From contig CAYSHK010000083.1 of NCBI GenBank assembly GCA_964430935.1, positions 1-50,913 of the forward strand: a stretch of DNA of 50,913 nt, written 5' to 3'. Positions 36,107 to 43,886 of the stretch are shown in pieces; the stretch's first letter is position 1, and the number at the start of each line of letters is the position of its first letter. Made by a program: the position numbers and the translations under genes. The DNA comes from Thermopetrobacter sp964430935 (GTDB lineage: Bacteria; Pseudomonadota; Alphaproteobacteria; Rhizobiales; Aestuariivirgaceae). The notes below the pieces were generated by a model, which was not told the DNA's origin, searched no databases, and saw nothing but the letters and a program-made list of their open reading frames with translations.

Positions 36107-36436
36107 TCACCCCTGCTGCTCGGGAACGCGCACGGTCATGCCGTCCATTTCCGGAACGATCTTCACCTGGCAGGAAAGCCGCGAGTTCTCGCGGACGTCG
36201 AAGGCGAAGTCCAGCATGTCCTCCTCCGTCTCCGAACGCGAGGACAGACCCGGGATCCTCTCCAGCCAGGAGGGGTCGATGTAGACATGGCAGGTCGCGC
36301 AGGCGCAGGCGCCCCCGCAGTCGGCGTCGATGCCCGGCACCATGTTCTTGATGGCCGCCTCCATGAGGGTCATGCCCTCTTCCGCCTCGACCTCGTGGCT
36401 CCTGCCTTCCGGATCGATGAAAACGATCTTCACCAT
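36107..36436 (-). CDS. Adrenodoxin-type 2Fe-2S ferredoxin
   Basis: The 109-residue protein binds a 2Fe-2S cluster through C40, C46, C49 (in DCGGACACATCH, with an extra C44) and C89 (RLSCQVKI). The GLSSRSETEEDMLDFA segment is typical of vertebrate/bacterial adrenodoxin-type ferredoxins. The ATG at 36436 has AGGGGA upstream; longer in-frame readings cross the preceding terminator and are rejected. It probably delivers electrons from the adjacent reductase. Confidence 0.92.
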   Translation of the reverse strand: MVKIVFIDPEGRSHEVEAEEGMTLMEAAIKNMVPGIDADCGGACACATCHVYIDPSWLERIPGLSSRSETEEDMLDFAFDVRENSRLSCQVKIVPEMDGMTVRVPEQQG

Positions 36437-36464
36437 GAGCGGTTCCCCTGAGTTGCAGAACGTG

Positions 36465-36494
36465 AAAAGGCGTATGGGCGAACCATACGCCTTT
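36465..36494 (-). terminator. Intrinsic terminator between Hpt gene and ferredoxin operon
   Basis: AAAGGCGTATG (36466-36476) pairs perfectly with CATACGCCTTT (36484-36494) around seven bases. Read on the minus strand it ends GCCTTTTCAC, stopping the Hpt transcript before the ferredoxin gene. Confidence 0.8.
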
Positions 36495-36546
36495 GTCAAT
36501 CTGTACGGCTTCCGCCTTTCCAGCCTGCGCAAGCTCCGGGAGCGTC

Positions 36547-36936
36547 TCACCCGGTCCGGCGCAGATCCCCGGTCCGGCCCTCCAGCCAGCGCCTCCAGGC
36601 CTTCCGGAAATCTCCGGCCTGCCGCCTGAGACGCTCCATCAGGGCATCGGGAGCGGACGGCCCCTCCTTCTCCAATGCAAGCGCGGTCTCGGCGAGGGGA
36701 AAGGCGCCCACGGCCCGCGCCGCCCCCTTCAGGGTGTGCGCGGCGAGCTTCCATTCGCGGCCATTGCCGCGTGCGGCCTCCAGGGCCGCCATGAGCTCCT
36801 CCAGCTGGGCGTCGAACATGCCCAGAAGCTCCCGTTCGAGCTTTACGTCGCCCATCGTGTATCGCGCCAGATGGGCGGTGTCGATCACGTCGGACAGCGC
36901 CGGCGCGTGCGTGCTGTCGTTTCCCGTCAAGGTCAT
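36547..36936 (-). CDS. Free-standing histidine phosphotransfer (Hpt) protein
   Basis: The 129-residue helical protein carries the Hpt signature AAHTLKGAARAVGAFPLAETA with phosphoacceptor H67. Such proteins pass phosphate between the receiver of a hybrid kinase and a response regulator. It is not ChpT, which has a histidine-kinase-like fold, so it serves another relay or a side branch. GGGAGGG lies before the ATG. It diverges from the giant coiled-coil gene and is closed by a terminator. Confidence 0.85.
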   Translation of the reverse strand: MTLTGNDSTHAPALSDVIDTAHLARYTMGDVKLERELLGMFDAQLEELMAALEAARGNGREWKLAAHTLKGAARAVGAFPLAETALALEKEGPSAPDALMERLRRQAGDFRKAWRRWLEGRTGDLRRTG

Positions 36937-37065
36937 CTCGGCCCTCCCGTTTCAGGCTTTTCCCCCGGAACTATCCCCAGCCTGTCCGCCCTTCCGTAAA
37001 TTTGGGTTTACGCCCGCGGGGTTTCAGGCGAGAATGGTTGACGGTTGGTGAATTGTGACAGCAAG

Positions 37066-37103
37066 TTGACTCAAAACGGGCCACGAAATTAACCAAACTT
37101 TGA
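37066..37103 (+). promoter_or_regulatory. CtrA-like site and putative promoter in the 422-bp gap before the giant gene
   Basis: TTAA-N7-TTGA (37089-37103) matches the CtrA box TTAA-N7-TTAA at seven of eight fixed positions. TTGACT at 37066-37071 lies 17 bp upstream and could act as the -35. The rest of 36937-37358 is partly AT-rich, contains no convincing gene, and probably holds divergent promoters for the Hpt gene and the giant gene. Confidence 0.45.
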
Positions 37104-37358
37104 AATAAACACCGCCGACATTCCGGCAAACGTTAATAATGAGCCGGATCGCGGAGAGTGCCGCGTGTCCCCTGCGGGACACCGCGGAATGGCGTGTTCC
37201 GCGACGTACCGGGCGTGCCCCGCTCCGGCGGGAAACGGGGCCGGCACGCCGGAGGCGACGTCCGTCCACGCATGCGGTCGTCGCCGCCATGACGGACACG
37301 GGGCGGATCTGACGGACCGGTCAGAGAAGGGCAGATAAAAAAGCAGGGCAACGGAAAC

Positions 37359-40300
37359 ATGGCGAAACCGACAGCAGACAAGGCCGCCAAGACGGAGAGA
37401 CAGCAGGCTCACGAGGCCGCATCCGCGAAATCCCGGCCGCAGAAGCCGGCGCGGAGAAAGGGGCTGCGCGTGCGTCCCGCCAACCAGAACGACGCCATGG
37501 CGGCCGCGCTCATAGCCCGCATGCGCCGTCGCCCCTCCACGGCTCCGTTCTGGTTCGCCTTCGGCATCTCCCTCTTCTGGGTGTTCGCCATCGCGGCCAT
37601 CTACGGCCCGACCATCGCCGCCATGGGCAACCCCGTGGCGCCGCGGAACCTGCCGACAACCGCCACGGCGATGATCGCGCTCTTCCTGCCCATTTTCCTC
37701 GTCTGGTCCACCGCCTATCTGCTCTGGCGCGCCCAGCACATGCGCCAGGTTTCCGAGGCGCTCGTGCACACGGCCCTGCGGCTCGTCCAGCCCGATCAGA
37801 TCGTCACCGACGGCCTGACCACCGTGGCCCGCCGAGTGCGCGGCGAGATCGACCATCTGGTGGGCGGCATGGAGCAGGCCATCAAGCGCGCCGGCGAACT
37901 GGAGGCCGTGGTGCACAAGGAGATGGCCTCCCTGGAGCGCGCCTTCGGCGCCAACGAGGAGCGCATCCGCACCCTGCTGGCCGGCCTCGAGCACCAGCGC
38001 AACGCCCTTGCCGAGATCGGCAAGAGCCTCAACGCGGACGCCGAGCCGGTCATCAAGCGCATGGAGGAGTGCATCACCCAGCTCGACGGTCTCGTCGGAT
38101 CCGCCACCGGAACGCTTTCCTCCCTCGAGCAGGAGCTCAAGAGCACCTCCACACAGTTCACCACGGCGCTGGAGGAGGTTTCCGGCCGCACCTCCCTGAC
38201 CGTCAACGAGATCGGGGGCCAGGTGGCCCGCCTCGAGCAGATGTCCGGCATGCTGCTCGGCGAAACCAAGAGCTTCACCGAGAAGCTGGGCGAGCAGTTC
38301 CAGGTCCTCGGCACCGCCACCGCCACGCTGAAGGACGAGTCCGCGCGCTTCGGCACGCAGGTGAAGGAGATGGAGAAGTCCGTCGTCGAGACCCTGCGCT
38401 CCTCCGCCGACGAGCTGGCCCGCACCAACGCCGACGTGGCGCGCAACGTGGAGAGCATGACCTCCACGCTCTCCGAGCAGCTGCGCGAGACCTCGCAGCA
38501 GGCCACGGAGCTTCTGCGCACTTCCGGCGAGAACATCACCTATCACCTGAAATCCGTGGCCTCCGACCTTTCCGACCGCATCGTCAATGCCGGCGGCGAG
38601 GTGTCCTCGAAGATCGAGGAGGCCGCCTCCATGATGAGCGACCGGCTGCTCTCCATGTCCGGCGAGTTCGTCCACAACGTCGCCGCGGCCCGCGACGAAC
38701 TGCACAACTACCTCCAGAAGGCGACCGACGACATGGCCTCGCGCCTGGAGGAGACCACCTCGCAGCTCTTCGCCCGCGCCGAGGAGGTCACCGGTCACAT
38801 GAACGCCCGCCTGGAGGAGACCACCGAACGGCTCTTCGGCCGCGTCGACGAGGCCGCCGGCCGCATGTCCGGCAAGGTGGAGGAGACGGCCACGCTGCTC
38901 TTCGGCCGAGTCGCCGAGGCCACCGGCCAGATCGGCCAGTATCTGGACGAGTCCACGGCCATCATCGACAAGCGCATCGCCGAGACCTCCGAGAAGGCCG
39001 AGGCGCGCCTGCGCAACGCCACCGGCAGGCTGGCGGAGAACCTGGAGACCATCGCCACCGAGATGACGGAAAAGGCGGAGTCCGCTGCCACCCGCATCGC
39101 CGCCAATGCCAACGAGACGACCGAGCGCATGACCCGCCTGATGGACGAAACGGCGGAGCGCCTCTCCGGGCATTTCGAGAAGCGCGCTACGGTACTGTTC
39201 TCCCAGGCGGCGGAGGCGTCCTCGCAGATCGCCGGCTTCTTCGACGACAGCACCGAGAAGCTGGAGAACCGCATCCTCGGCACATCCATGAAGGTGGTGC
39301 AGAAACTGGGCGACGCCACGGAAGGGCTGGAGAGCCTGCTCACCGAGAACACGGAGGCCATGGCCGCCAGGCTCGAGGAGTCCGCGGCCACCTACTTCAC
39401 CCGCGTGACCGAGGCCACCGCCCAGATGACCCAGCATCTGGAGACCTCGACCGAAGGCATCACCCAGCGCATCGAGAGCGTGGCCGACGGCATGGCCGGC
39501 CGCCTGGAGAAGGCCACCGGCCGCATGTCCGAGCTGCTGGACGTCGCCTCGGCGGATCTCACCACCCGCCTGGAGGATACCACCGAGAAGCTCGCGACCC
39601 GCCTCGAGAGCACCTCGCTGGAGCTCACCGGCAGGCTGGACAACGTCTCCGCCACCGTCACGGAACGTCTGGACGAGACCTCCCGCACCCTGCTCGGAAA
39701 GCTGGAGCATGTCTCCTCCGATGTCACCGGACGTCTGGCGGAAACCGCGGAGAATCTGACGACCCGTCTCGACACCATCTCGGTCGAGGTCACCGGCAAG
39801 CTCTCCGAAACCTCGGAGACGCTGGCCGAGCGGCTCGAGCGCTCCACGCTGGAGCTCACCGGGCGCCTCCGCAACGCCAACGAGGCCATGGCGGAACGGC
39901 TCGAGGCCACCTCGGCCGATCTGGCCAAGCGTCTGGATTCCACGGCCAGCGACATCGCGGAGCAGCTGGACACCACCTCCAGCCAGCTCACCAGCCGCCT
40001 CGTGGAAACCTCCGATGCCGTCTCCCGGCGCCTGGAGAGCGCCACCACGGAGGTCTCCTCCCGCCTGGAGCAGACCACCACGAGCCTGCATGCCGAGCTG
40101 GAAACGATCTCCGGCCAGATGTTCGCCCGCCTGGAGCAGACCTCGGGCGAACTCGTCGGCAAGCTGGACCTCACGGCCAACGCCCTGCGCGAACATCTGG
40201 ACGAAACCACTTCGACCATGTTCGAGCGCATCGAGGCCTCGGCCCGCGAGCTGGGCGGCCGCTTCGACGCCGCCAACGCCCTCCTCACGGAGATCTCCAC

Positions 40301-41969
40301 GGACCTCACCGAACAGCTCAACCACACCGGCAAGGCCTTCGTGGAGACGCTCGACGGCGCCACGGGCCGCATCCTCGAGGATCTCGGAAAGGCGACGGAG
40401 GCCTTCGACGAAGGGCTCAAGACCACCGCCCGCGGCATCCTGGGCAATCTCAAGGACACCTCGCAGTCCTTCGCCCGCGATCTCGCGGAGAGCACGCAGG
40501 GCATCGCCGCCCAGTTCGAGGAGACCGCGGGCCGGATCGTCACCCGCATCGACGAGGCCACGCGCGAACTCGAACAGAAGACCGCGGTCACCGCGCGGCG
40601 CCTCGACGAGAGCTCCCAGCGCTTCTCCGGCCACATGCAGCAGGCTTCCGAGGCCCTCGCCCAGCAGCTGGAGGAAACCTTCGGCACCATGGACGAGAAG
40701 CTGGAGGGCACCTCGCTCAGGCTCACCGGCCGGCTGGAGAACGTCTCCGAACGCATCTCCGAACGGCTGCAGGAGGTTTCCGGCATCGTCGAACGCGCCA
40801 CGGACCGCTTCGACGAGCGGATAACCGAGGTGCTCACCCGCCGCGAGGATCTCTTCGGCGATCTGATCGAGCAGCTTTCCGGCCGCGTGTCCGAGGTGGA
40901 CACCCTGATGAAGGCCTACATGACCCGCATCACCTCCTCGCTCGACGGCGCGCAGGAGAAGGCCGAGGAGATCGGCCGCCTGATCGCCGCCCAGACCGGC
41001 GCCGCCGCGGAGACCCTTGCGCAGGAGATTTCGCGGCTCGAGAAGATCTCCGACACGCAGATCGCCCGCGCCGCCCGCACCATCCGCGAGCAGCACGAGC
41101 GGCTGGTGTCCTCCATTCACGAGATGCTCGGCGCCTCCACCGAGGAGTTCACCGAGACCGCGGAACATCTGCGTCGTACCGCCCAGCAGGTGATCCGCGA
41201 GATCGAGGCCGTCCGCGCCGAACTGCGCGAGGCCATCGTCGAGCTGCCGGAGGAGACCCGTGTGAATGCCGACAACATGCGTCGCGTGGTGGCCGACCAG
41301 ATCGCCGCGCTGAACGCCCTGGCGGACGTGGTGAAGCGGCAGGCCGCCTCGCTGGAGCTGACCGGCCCCGGCATCAGGACGGAGCAGAGGGAGCCTTCCC
41401 CGGCCGTGACGTTCACCTCCGGAATGCGCGACAAGGCGGAGCACGTGGAACGTCCGGCCTCCGACAAGGTGCATGGACGCTCCATCAGCTCCCTGCTCCG
41501 CCGGAAGACGGAACCGGAAGGTGAAACCTCCGGTCTCGCGGGCTCCCTGCGCAAGGTGGCCGCCACCGTGACCGGCAACGGCCGGGCGGGCAAGCCTTCC
41601 GCGGTCCGCAAGACGGAGGAGCTGGTCAAGGCGCTGAACTCCGCCAGCCGCGATCTCGTGATGGCGCTCGAGAACACCCTGCCCCAGGACCTCGAGAACC
41701 GCTGGAAGAAGGGCGAGATGTCCGTCTACACGCATCACCTCTACCTGAAGCGGAGCAAGCGCCTCGACAAGGAGATCGCCACCCGCTACCACGAGGAGCA
41801 GGCCATCCGCGAACGCGTGGACACCTTCATCCGGCTCTTCGAGAAGCTGCTGGACACGGTGTCCGAATCCCCGCGCGGGGAGGAGCTGGTCGACTCCTGC
41901 CTGGCCTCCGAATCCGGCAAGCTCTACCTGCTTCTGGCCCAGGCGACGGGCAGGATCGGAAACGCCTGA
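37359..41969 (+). CDS. Giant hendecad-repeat coiled-coil membrane protein (TipN/GPR-like)
   Basis: The 1536-residue protein has a basic cytosolic N-terminus and two membrane segments (about residues 64-89 and 101-123). A helical region follows, and from residue 339 to 976 there are 58 consecutive 11-residue units of the type xxRLExTSxxL without insertion or deletion. After a seven-residue phase shift, further 11-residue units continue to about residue 1130. The C-terminus (about 1420-1536, with DLENRWKKGEMSVYTHHLYL and SESGKLYLLLAQATGRIG) looks conserved. This plan recalls TipN of Caulobacter and the growth-pole-ring protein GPR of Agrobacterium. A role as a polar or envelope scaffold is inferred. 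A terminator follows. Confidence 0.85.
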   Translation: MAKPTADKAAKTERQQAHEAASAKSRPQKPARRKGLRVRPANQNDAMAAALIARMRRRPSTAPFWFAFGISLFWVFAIAAIYGPTIAAMGNPVAPRNLPTTATAMIALFLPIFLVWSTAYLLWRAQHMRQVSEALVHTALRLVQPDQIVTDGLTTVARRVRGEIDHLVGGMEQAIKRAGELEAVVHKEMASLERAFGANEERIRTLLAGLEHQRNALAEIGKSLNADAEPVIKRMEECITQLDGLVGSATGTLSSLEQELKSTSTQFTTALEEVSGRTSLTVNEIGGQVARLEQMSGMLLGETKSFTEKLGEQFQVLGTATATLKDESARFGTQVKEMEKSVVETLRSSADELARTNADVARNVESMTSTLSEQLRETSQQATELLRTSGENITYHLKSVASDLSDRIVNAGGEVSSKIEEAASMMSDRLLSMSGEFVHNVAAARDELHNYLQKATDDMASRLEETTSQLFARAEEVTGHMNARLEETTERLFGRVDEAAGRMSGKVEETATLLFGRVAEATGQIGQYLDESTAIIDKRIAETSEKAEARLRNATGRLAENLETIATEMTEKAESAATRIAANANETTERMTRLMDETAERLSGHFEKRATVLFSQAAEASSQIAGFFDDSTEKLENRILGTSMKVVQKLGDATEGLESLLTENTEAMAARLEESAATYFTRVTEATAQMTQHLETSTEGITQRIESVADGMAGRLEKATGRMSELLDVASADLTTRLEDTTEKLATRLESTSLELTGRLDNVSATVTERLDETSRTLLGKLEHVSSDVTGRLAETAENLTTRLDTISVEVTGKLSETSETLAERLERSTLELTGRLRNANEAMAERLEATSADLAKRLDSTASDIAEQLDTTSSQLTSRLVETSDAVSRRLESATTEVSSRLEQTTTSLHAELETISGQMFARLEQTSGELVGKLDLTANALREHLDETTSTMFERIEASARELGGRFDAANALLTEISTDLTEQLNHTGKAFVETLDGATGRILEDLGKATEAFDEGLKTTARGILGNLKDTSQSFARDLAESTQGIAAQFEETAGRIVTRIDEATRELEQKTAVTARRLDESSQRFSGHMQQASEALAQQLEETFGTMDEKLEGTSLRLTGRLENVSERISERLQEVSGIVERATDRFDERITEVLTRREDLFGDLIEQLSGRVSEVDTLMKAYMTRITSSLDGAQEKAEEIGRLIAAQTGAAAETLAQEISRLEKISDTQIARAARTIREQHERLVSSIHEMLGASTEEFTETAEHLRRTAQQVIREIEAVRAELREAIVELPEETRVNADNMRRVVADQIAALNALADVVKRQAASLELTGPGIRTEQREPSPAVTFTSGMRDKAEHVERPASDKVHGRSISSLLRRKTEPEGETSGLAGSLRKVAATVTGNGRAGKPSAVRKTEELVKALNSASRDLVMALENTLPQDLENRWKKGEMSVYTHHLYLKRSKRLDKEIATRYHEEQAIRERVDTFIRLFEKLLDTVSESPRGEELVDSCLASESGKLYLLLAQATGRIGNA
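38373..40286 (+). repeat. 58 tandem 33-bp (11-codon) degenerate repeats
   Basis: The DNA coding for residues 339-976 of the giant protein is an unbroken array of 33-bp units. Recurrent codon strings are ctggagnnnacctcc-like and cgcctggag. Unit sequences differ, so this is a protein-level repeat under selection rather than a recent DNA amplification. Confidence 0.85.
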
Positions 41970-42002
41970 TCCGGTGCCGAAGCGGACTTCATGCGAAATT
42001 CG

Positions 42003-42030
42003 GGGGACGGGTTCGACCCGTCCCCTTTTC
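42003..42030 (+). terminator. Intrinsic terminator of the giant coiled-coil gene
   Basis: GGGGACGGG (42003-42011) pairs perfectly with CCCGTCCCC (42017-42025) around TTCGA, followed by TTTTCATTTT. Confidence 0.85.
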
Positions 42031-42078
42031 ATTTTCCTCCCGGTACGGACCGGTCCGTGCCTCTCCCCAAAAAAATTC

Positions 42079-42189
42079 GCCGGACTGGCCTTTTGCATCT
42101 TGAATTGTCCGGCCCGAAGCGTTAGCGAGAGCATCCCTCTCGTCCTTTTCAAGGGCGGCCCGAGCGGAAGGTCCCTTGCCGGGACCTTC
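42079..42189 (+). promoter_or_regulatory. Structured leader (candidate attenuator/riboswitch) of the arginine decarboxylase gene
   Basis: Three perfect inverted repeats follow in a row. They are GCCGGAC/GTCCGGC (42079-42113, 21-base loop), CGAGAG/CTCTCG (42126-42142, 5-base loop) and GAAGGTCCC/GGGACCTTC (42167-42189, 5-base loop). TTCGTGTT follows the last, making it terminator-like, 35 bases before the start codon. No known riboswitch consensus is recognised. Confidence 0.5.
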
Positions 42190-42224
42190 TTCGTGTTGGC
42201 GACAGCTTTGAAAGGAACCTGCCG

Positions 42225-42746
42225 ATGAACCTGCAGTTTTCCCCCGGACTTTCCCCCACCGCCATCGAGGCCCTCGCGAACAGGGCCCTCTATGCGCCAC
42301 AGGCCTATTTCCTCGTTTCCGGAACGGGAGATGCGGAACGACGCCTCGTGGCTTTCGACCTGGCCCTGATGCGCGCCGGCATCGCGGACGTGAACCTCGT
42401 CCGACTGTCCTCCATCGTCGGGCCGAAGGCCCAGCGCATCGAGCCCGTCAAGCTCGCCCCCGGCGTGCTCGTTCCCACCGCCTATGCGCAGATCTGTTCC
42501 GACCGGGCGGGCGAGCGGCTGGCGGCGGCCGTGGCCGTGGCCCATCCCGACGATCCGGAGCGCGCCGGCGTCATCATGGAATATTCCGCCCACTGCTCCG
42601 CCGACGAGGCCGAACGAATCGTCCGCGGCATGGCGGAGGAGGCGATCGCCAACCGCGGTCTGAAGGTGGAGCGCATCGAAAGCATCGCCGCCGAGCACGT
42701 GGTGGAGCGGAACGGCTGCGCCTTCGCCGGCGTGGTACAGATCTGA
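42225..42746 (+). CDS. Pyruvoyl-dependent arginine decarboxylase-family protein
   Basis: Pyruvoyl-dependent arginine decarboxylases make agmatine, a polyamine precursor, after the chain cleaves itself between two serines and the second becomes the pyruvoyl cofactor. The 173-residue protein has the family's site in ADVNLVRLSSIVGP (S62-S63) and a catalytic-type glutamate in AGVIMEYSAH (E118). The preceding GTGDAERRLVAFDLALMRAGI block is also characteristic. No agmatinase or spermidine gene is adjacent. AAAGGA lies nine bases before the ATG, behind a hairpin-rich leader. Confidence 0.8.
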   Translation: MNLQFSPGLSPTAIEALANRALYAPQAYFLVSGTGDAERRLVAFDLALMRAGIADVNLVRLSSIVGPKAQRIEPVKLAPGVLVPTAYAQICSDRAGERLAAAVAVAHPDDPERAGVIMEYSAHCSADEAERIVRGMAEEAIANRGLKVERIESIAAEHVVERNGCAFAGVVQI

Positions 42747-42896
42747 TCCGACGGAAGAAATCCGTCCGTGCCTGTCGCAGGGAAGCCCGCGGACCGGATG
42801 CGGCCGCGGGCTTCCGGCATCTCCGGAACGGCTTGCCTTTCCCCGCCGCCCCGGCATACGATGGCCGCGCCCGCCCCCGGCCGAAAAGAGAGGCAC

Positions 42897-43886
42897 ATGC
42901 TGAAGATCACCGTCGAGGAACGCGCCTGGCCGCTTTCGCGTCCGTTCACCATCTCGCGCGGCACGCGGAACGTGGCCCGCACCGTCATCGTCTCGCTGAC
43001 GGACGCGGAGGGCCGGAAGGGGATCGGCGAGGCCGTGCCCTACCCCCGCTACGGAGAAACCGTCGAGGAAACCGTCGCGGAACTTGAACGGGCCGCGCCC
43101 ACTCTGGCCCGCGGCATCACCCACGACGACATTCCGCGCATCCTCGCCGGCAAGGCCGCCCGCAATGCGCTCGACTGCGCCCTGTGGCACCTGGAGGCGG
43201 CCCGGAGCGGCAGACCCGTCTGGAAACTCGCCGGCCTGCCCCGTCCCGGACCGCTGGTCACCGCCTACACGATCGGTCTCGGCAGTCCCGAGGACATGGC
43301 GGACCAGGCCCGGCAGAACGCCGGACGCCCTCTTCTGAAGCTCAAGCTGGGTTCCGACGCCGCCGGCGACATCATGCGCCTGCGCGCCGTGCGCCTGGCC
43401 GCGCCCGCCGCACGCCTCATCGTGGACGCCAACGAGGGCTGGCGGCCGGACGATCTGCCCGCCCTGCTCGCCGTCTGCGTCGATTGCGGCGTGGAACTGG
43501 TCGAACAGCCGCTTCCCGCCGACGCGGACGAGGCCCTCGCGCGCATCATACGCCCCGTGCCCGTCTGCGCGGACGAGTCCGCACACGGCATCGAAGATCT
43601 CCCCGCCCTCAGATCGCGGTACGACGCCATCAACATCAAGCTCGACAAGACCGGAGGCCTGACCGGCGCGATCCGTCTCGCCGCGGCGGCACGGGACCAG
43701 GGATTCGAGATCATGGTCGGATGCATGCTGGCCTCGTCCCTCGCCATGGCCCCGGCCTTCCTGGTGGCGCAACTCGCCCGCTGGACCGACCTGGACGGTC
43801 CCATGCTGCTGGCCGAGGACTTCGATCCGCCCATGCGGCACGAGAACTCCATCATCCAGCCGCCCGAGCCCGCCCTCTGGGGCTGA
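42897..43886 (+). CDS. Enolase-superfamily dipeptide epimerase (L-Ala-D/L-Glu type)
   Basis: The 329-residue enzyme belongs to the muconate-lactonising subgroup of enolases. The base lysines are in LLKLKLGSD, metal ligands in VDANEGW, VEQPL and ADES, and the second catalytic lysine in NIKLDKTGGLTG. GCMLASSLAMAPA and DLDGPMLL favour Ala-Glu epimerases, used in murein peptide recycling, over o-succinylbenzoate synthase. Since menA is nearby, the MenC alternative deserves a test. GAGAGG precedes the ATG. The 3' end overlaps the convergent transporter gene by 35 bp. Confidence 0.85.
   Translation: MLKITVEERAWPLSRPFTISRGTRNVARTVIVSLTDAEGRKGIGEAVPYPRYGETVEETVAELERAAPTLARGITHDDIPRILAGKAARNALDCALWHLEAARSGRPVWKLAGLPRPGPLVTAYTIGLGSPEDMADQARQNAGRPLLKLKLGSDAAGDIMRLRAVRLAAPAARLIVDANEGWRPDDLPALLAVCVDCGVELVEQPLPADADEALARIIRPVPVCADESAHGIEDLPALRSRYDAINIKLDKTGGLTGAIRLAAAARDQGFEIMVGCMLASSLAMAPAFLVAQLARWTDLDGPMLLAEDFDPPMRHENSIIQPPEPALWG

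Noticed and set aside
37089..43841. A 2250-codon open frame antisense to the giant coiled-coil gene and its neighbours
   Set aside because: It spans three genes and their intergenic regions on the other strand, has no ribosome site, and its composition is that of a mirrored GC-rich repeat array. The plus-strand genes have clear family motifs and starts.
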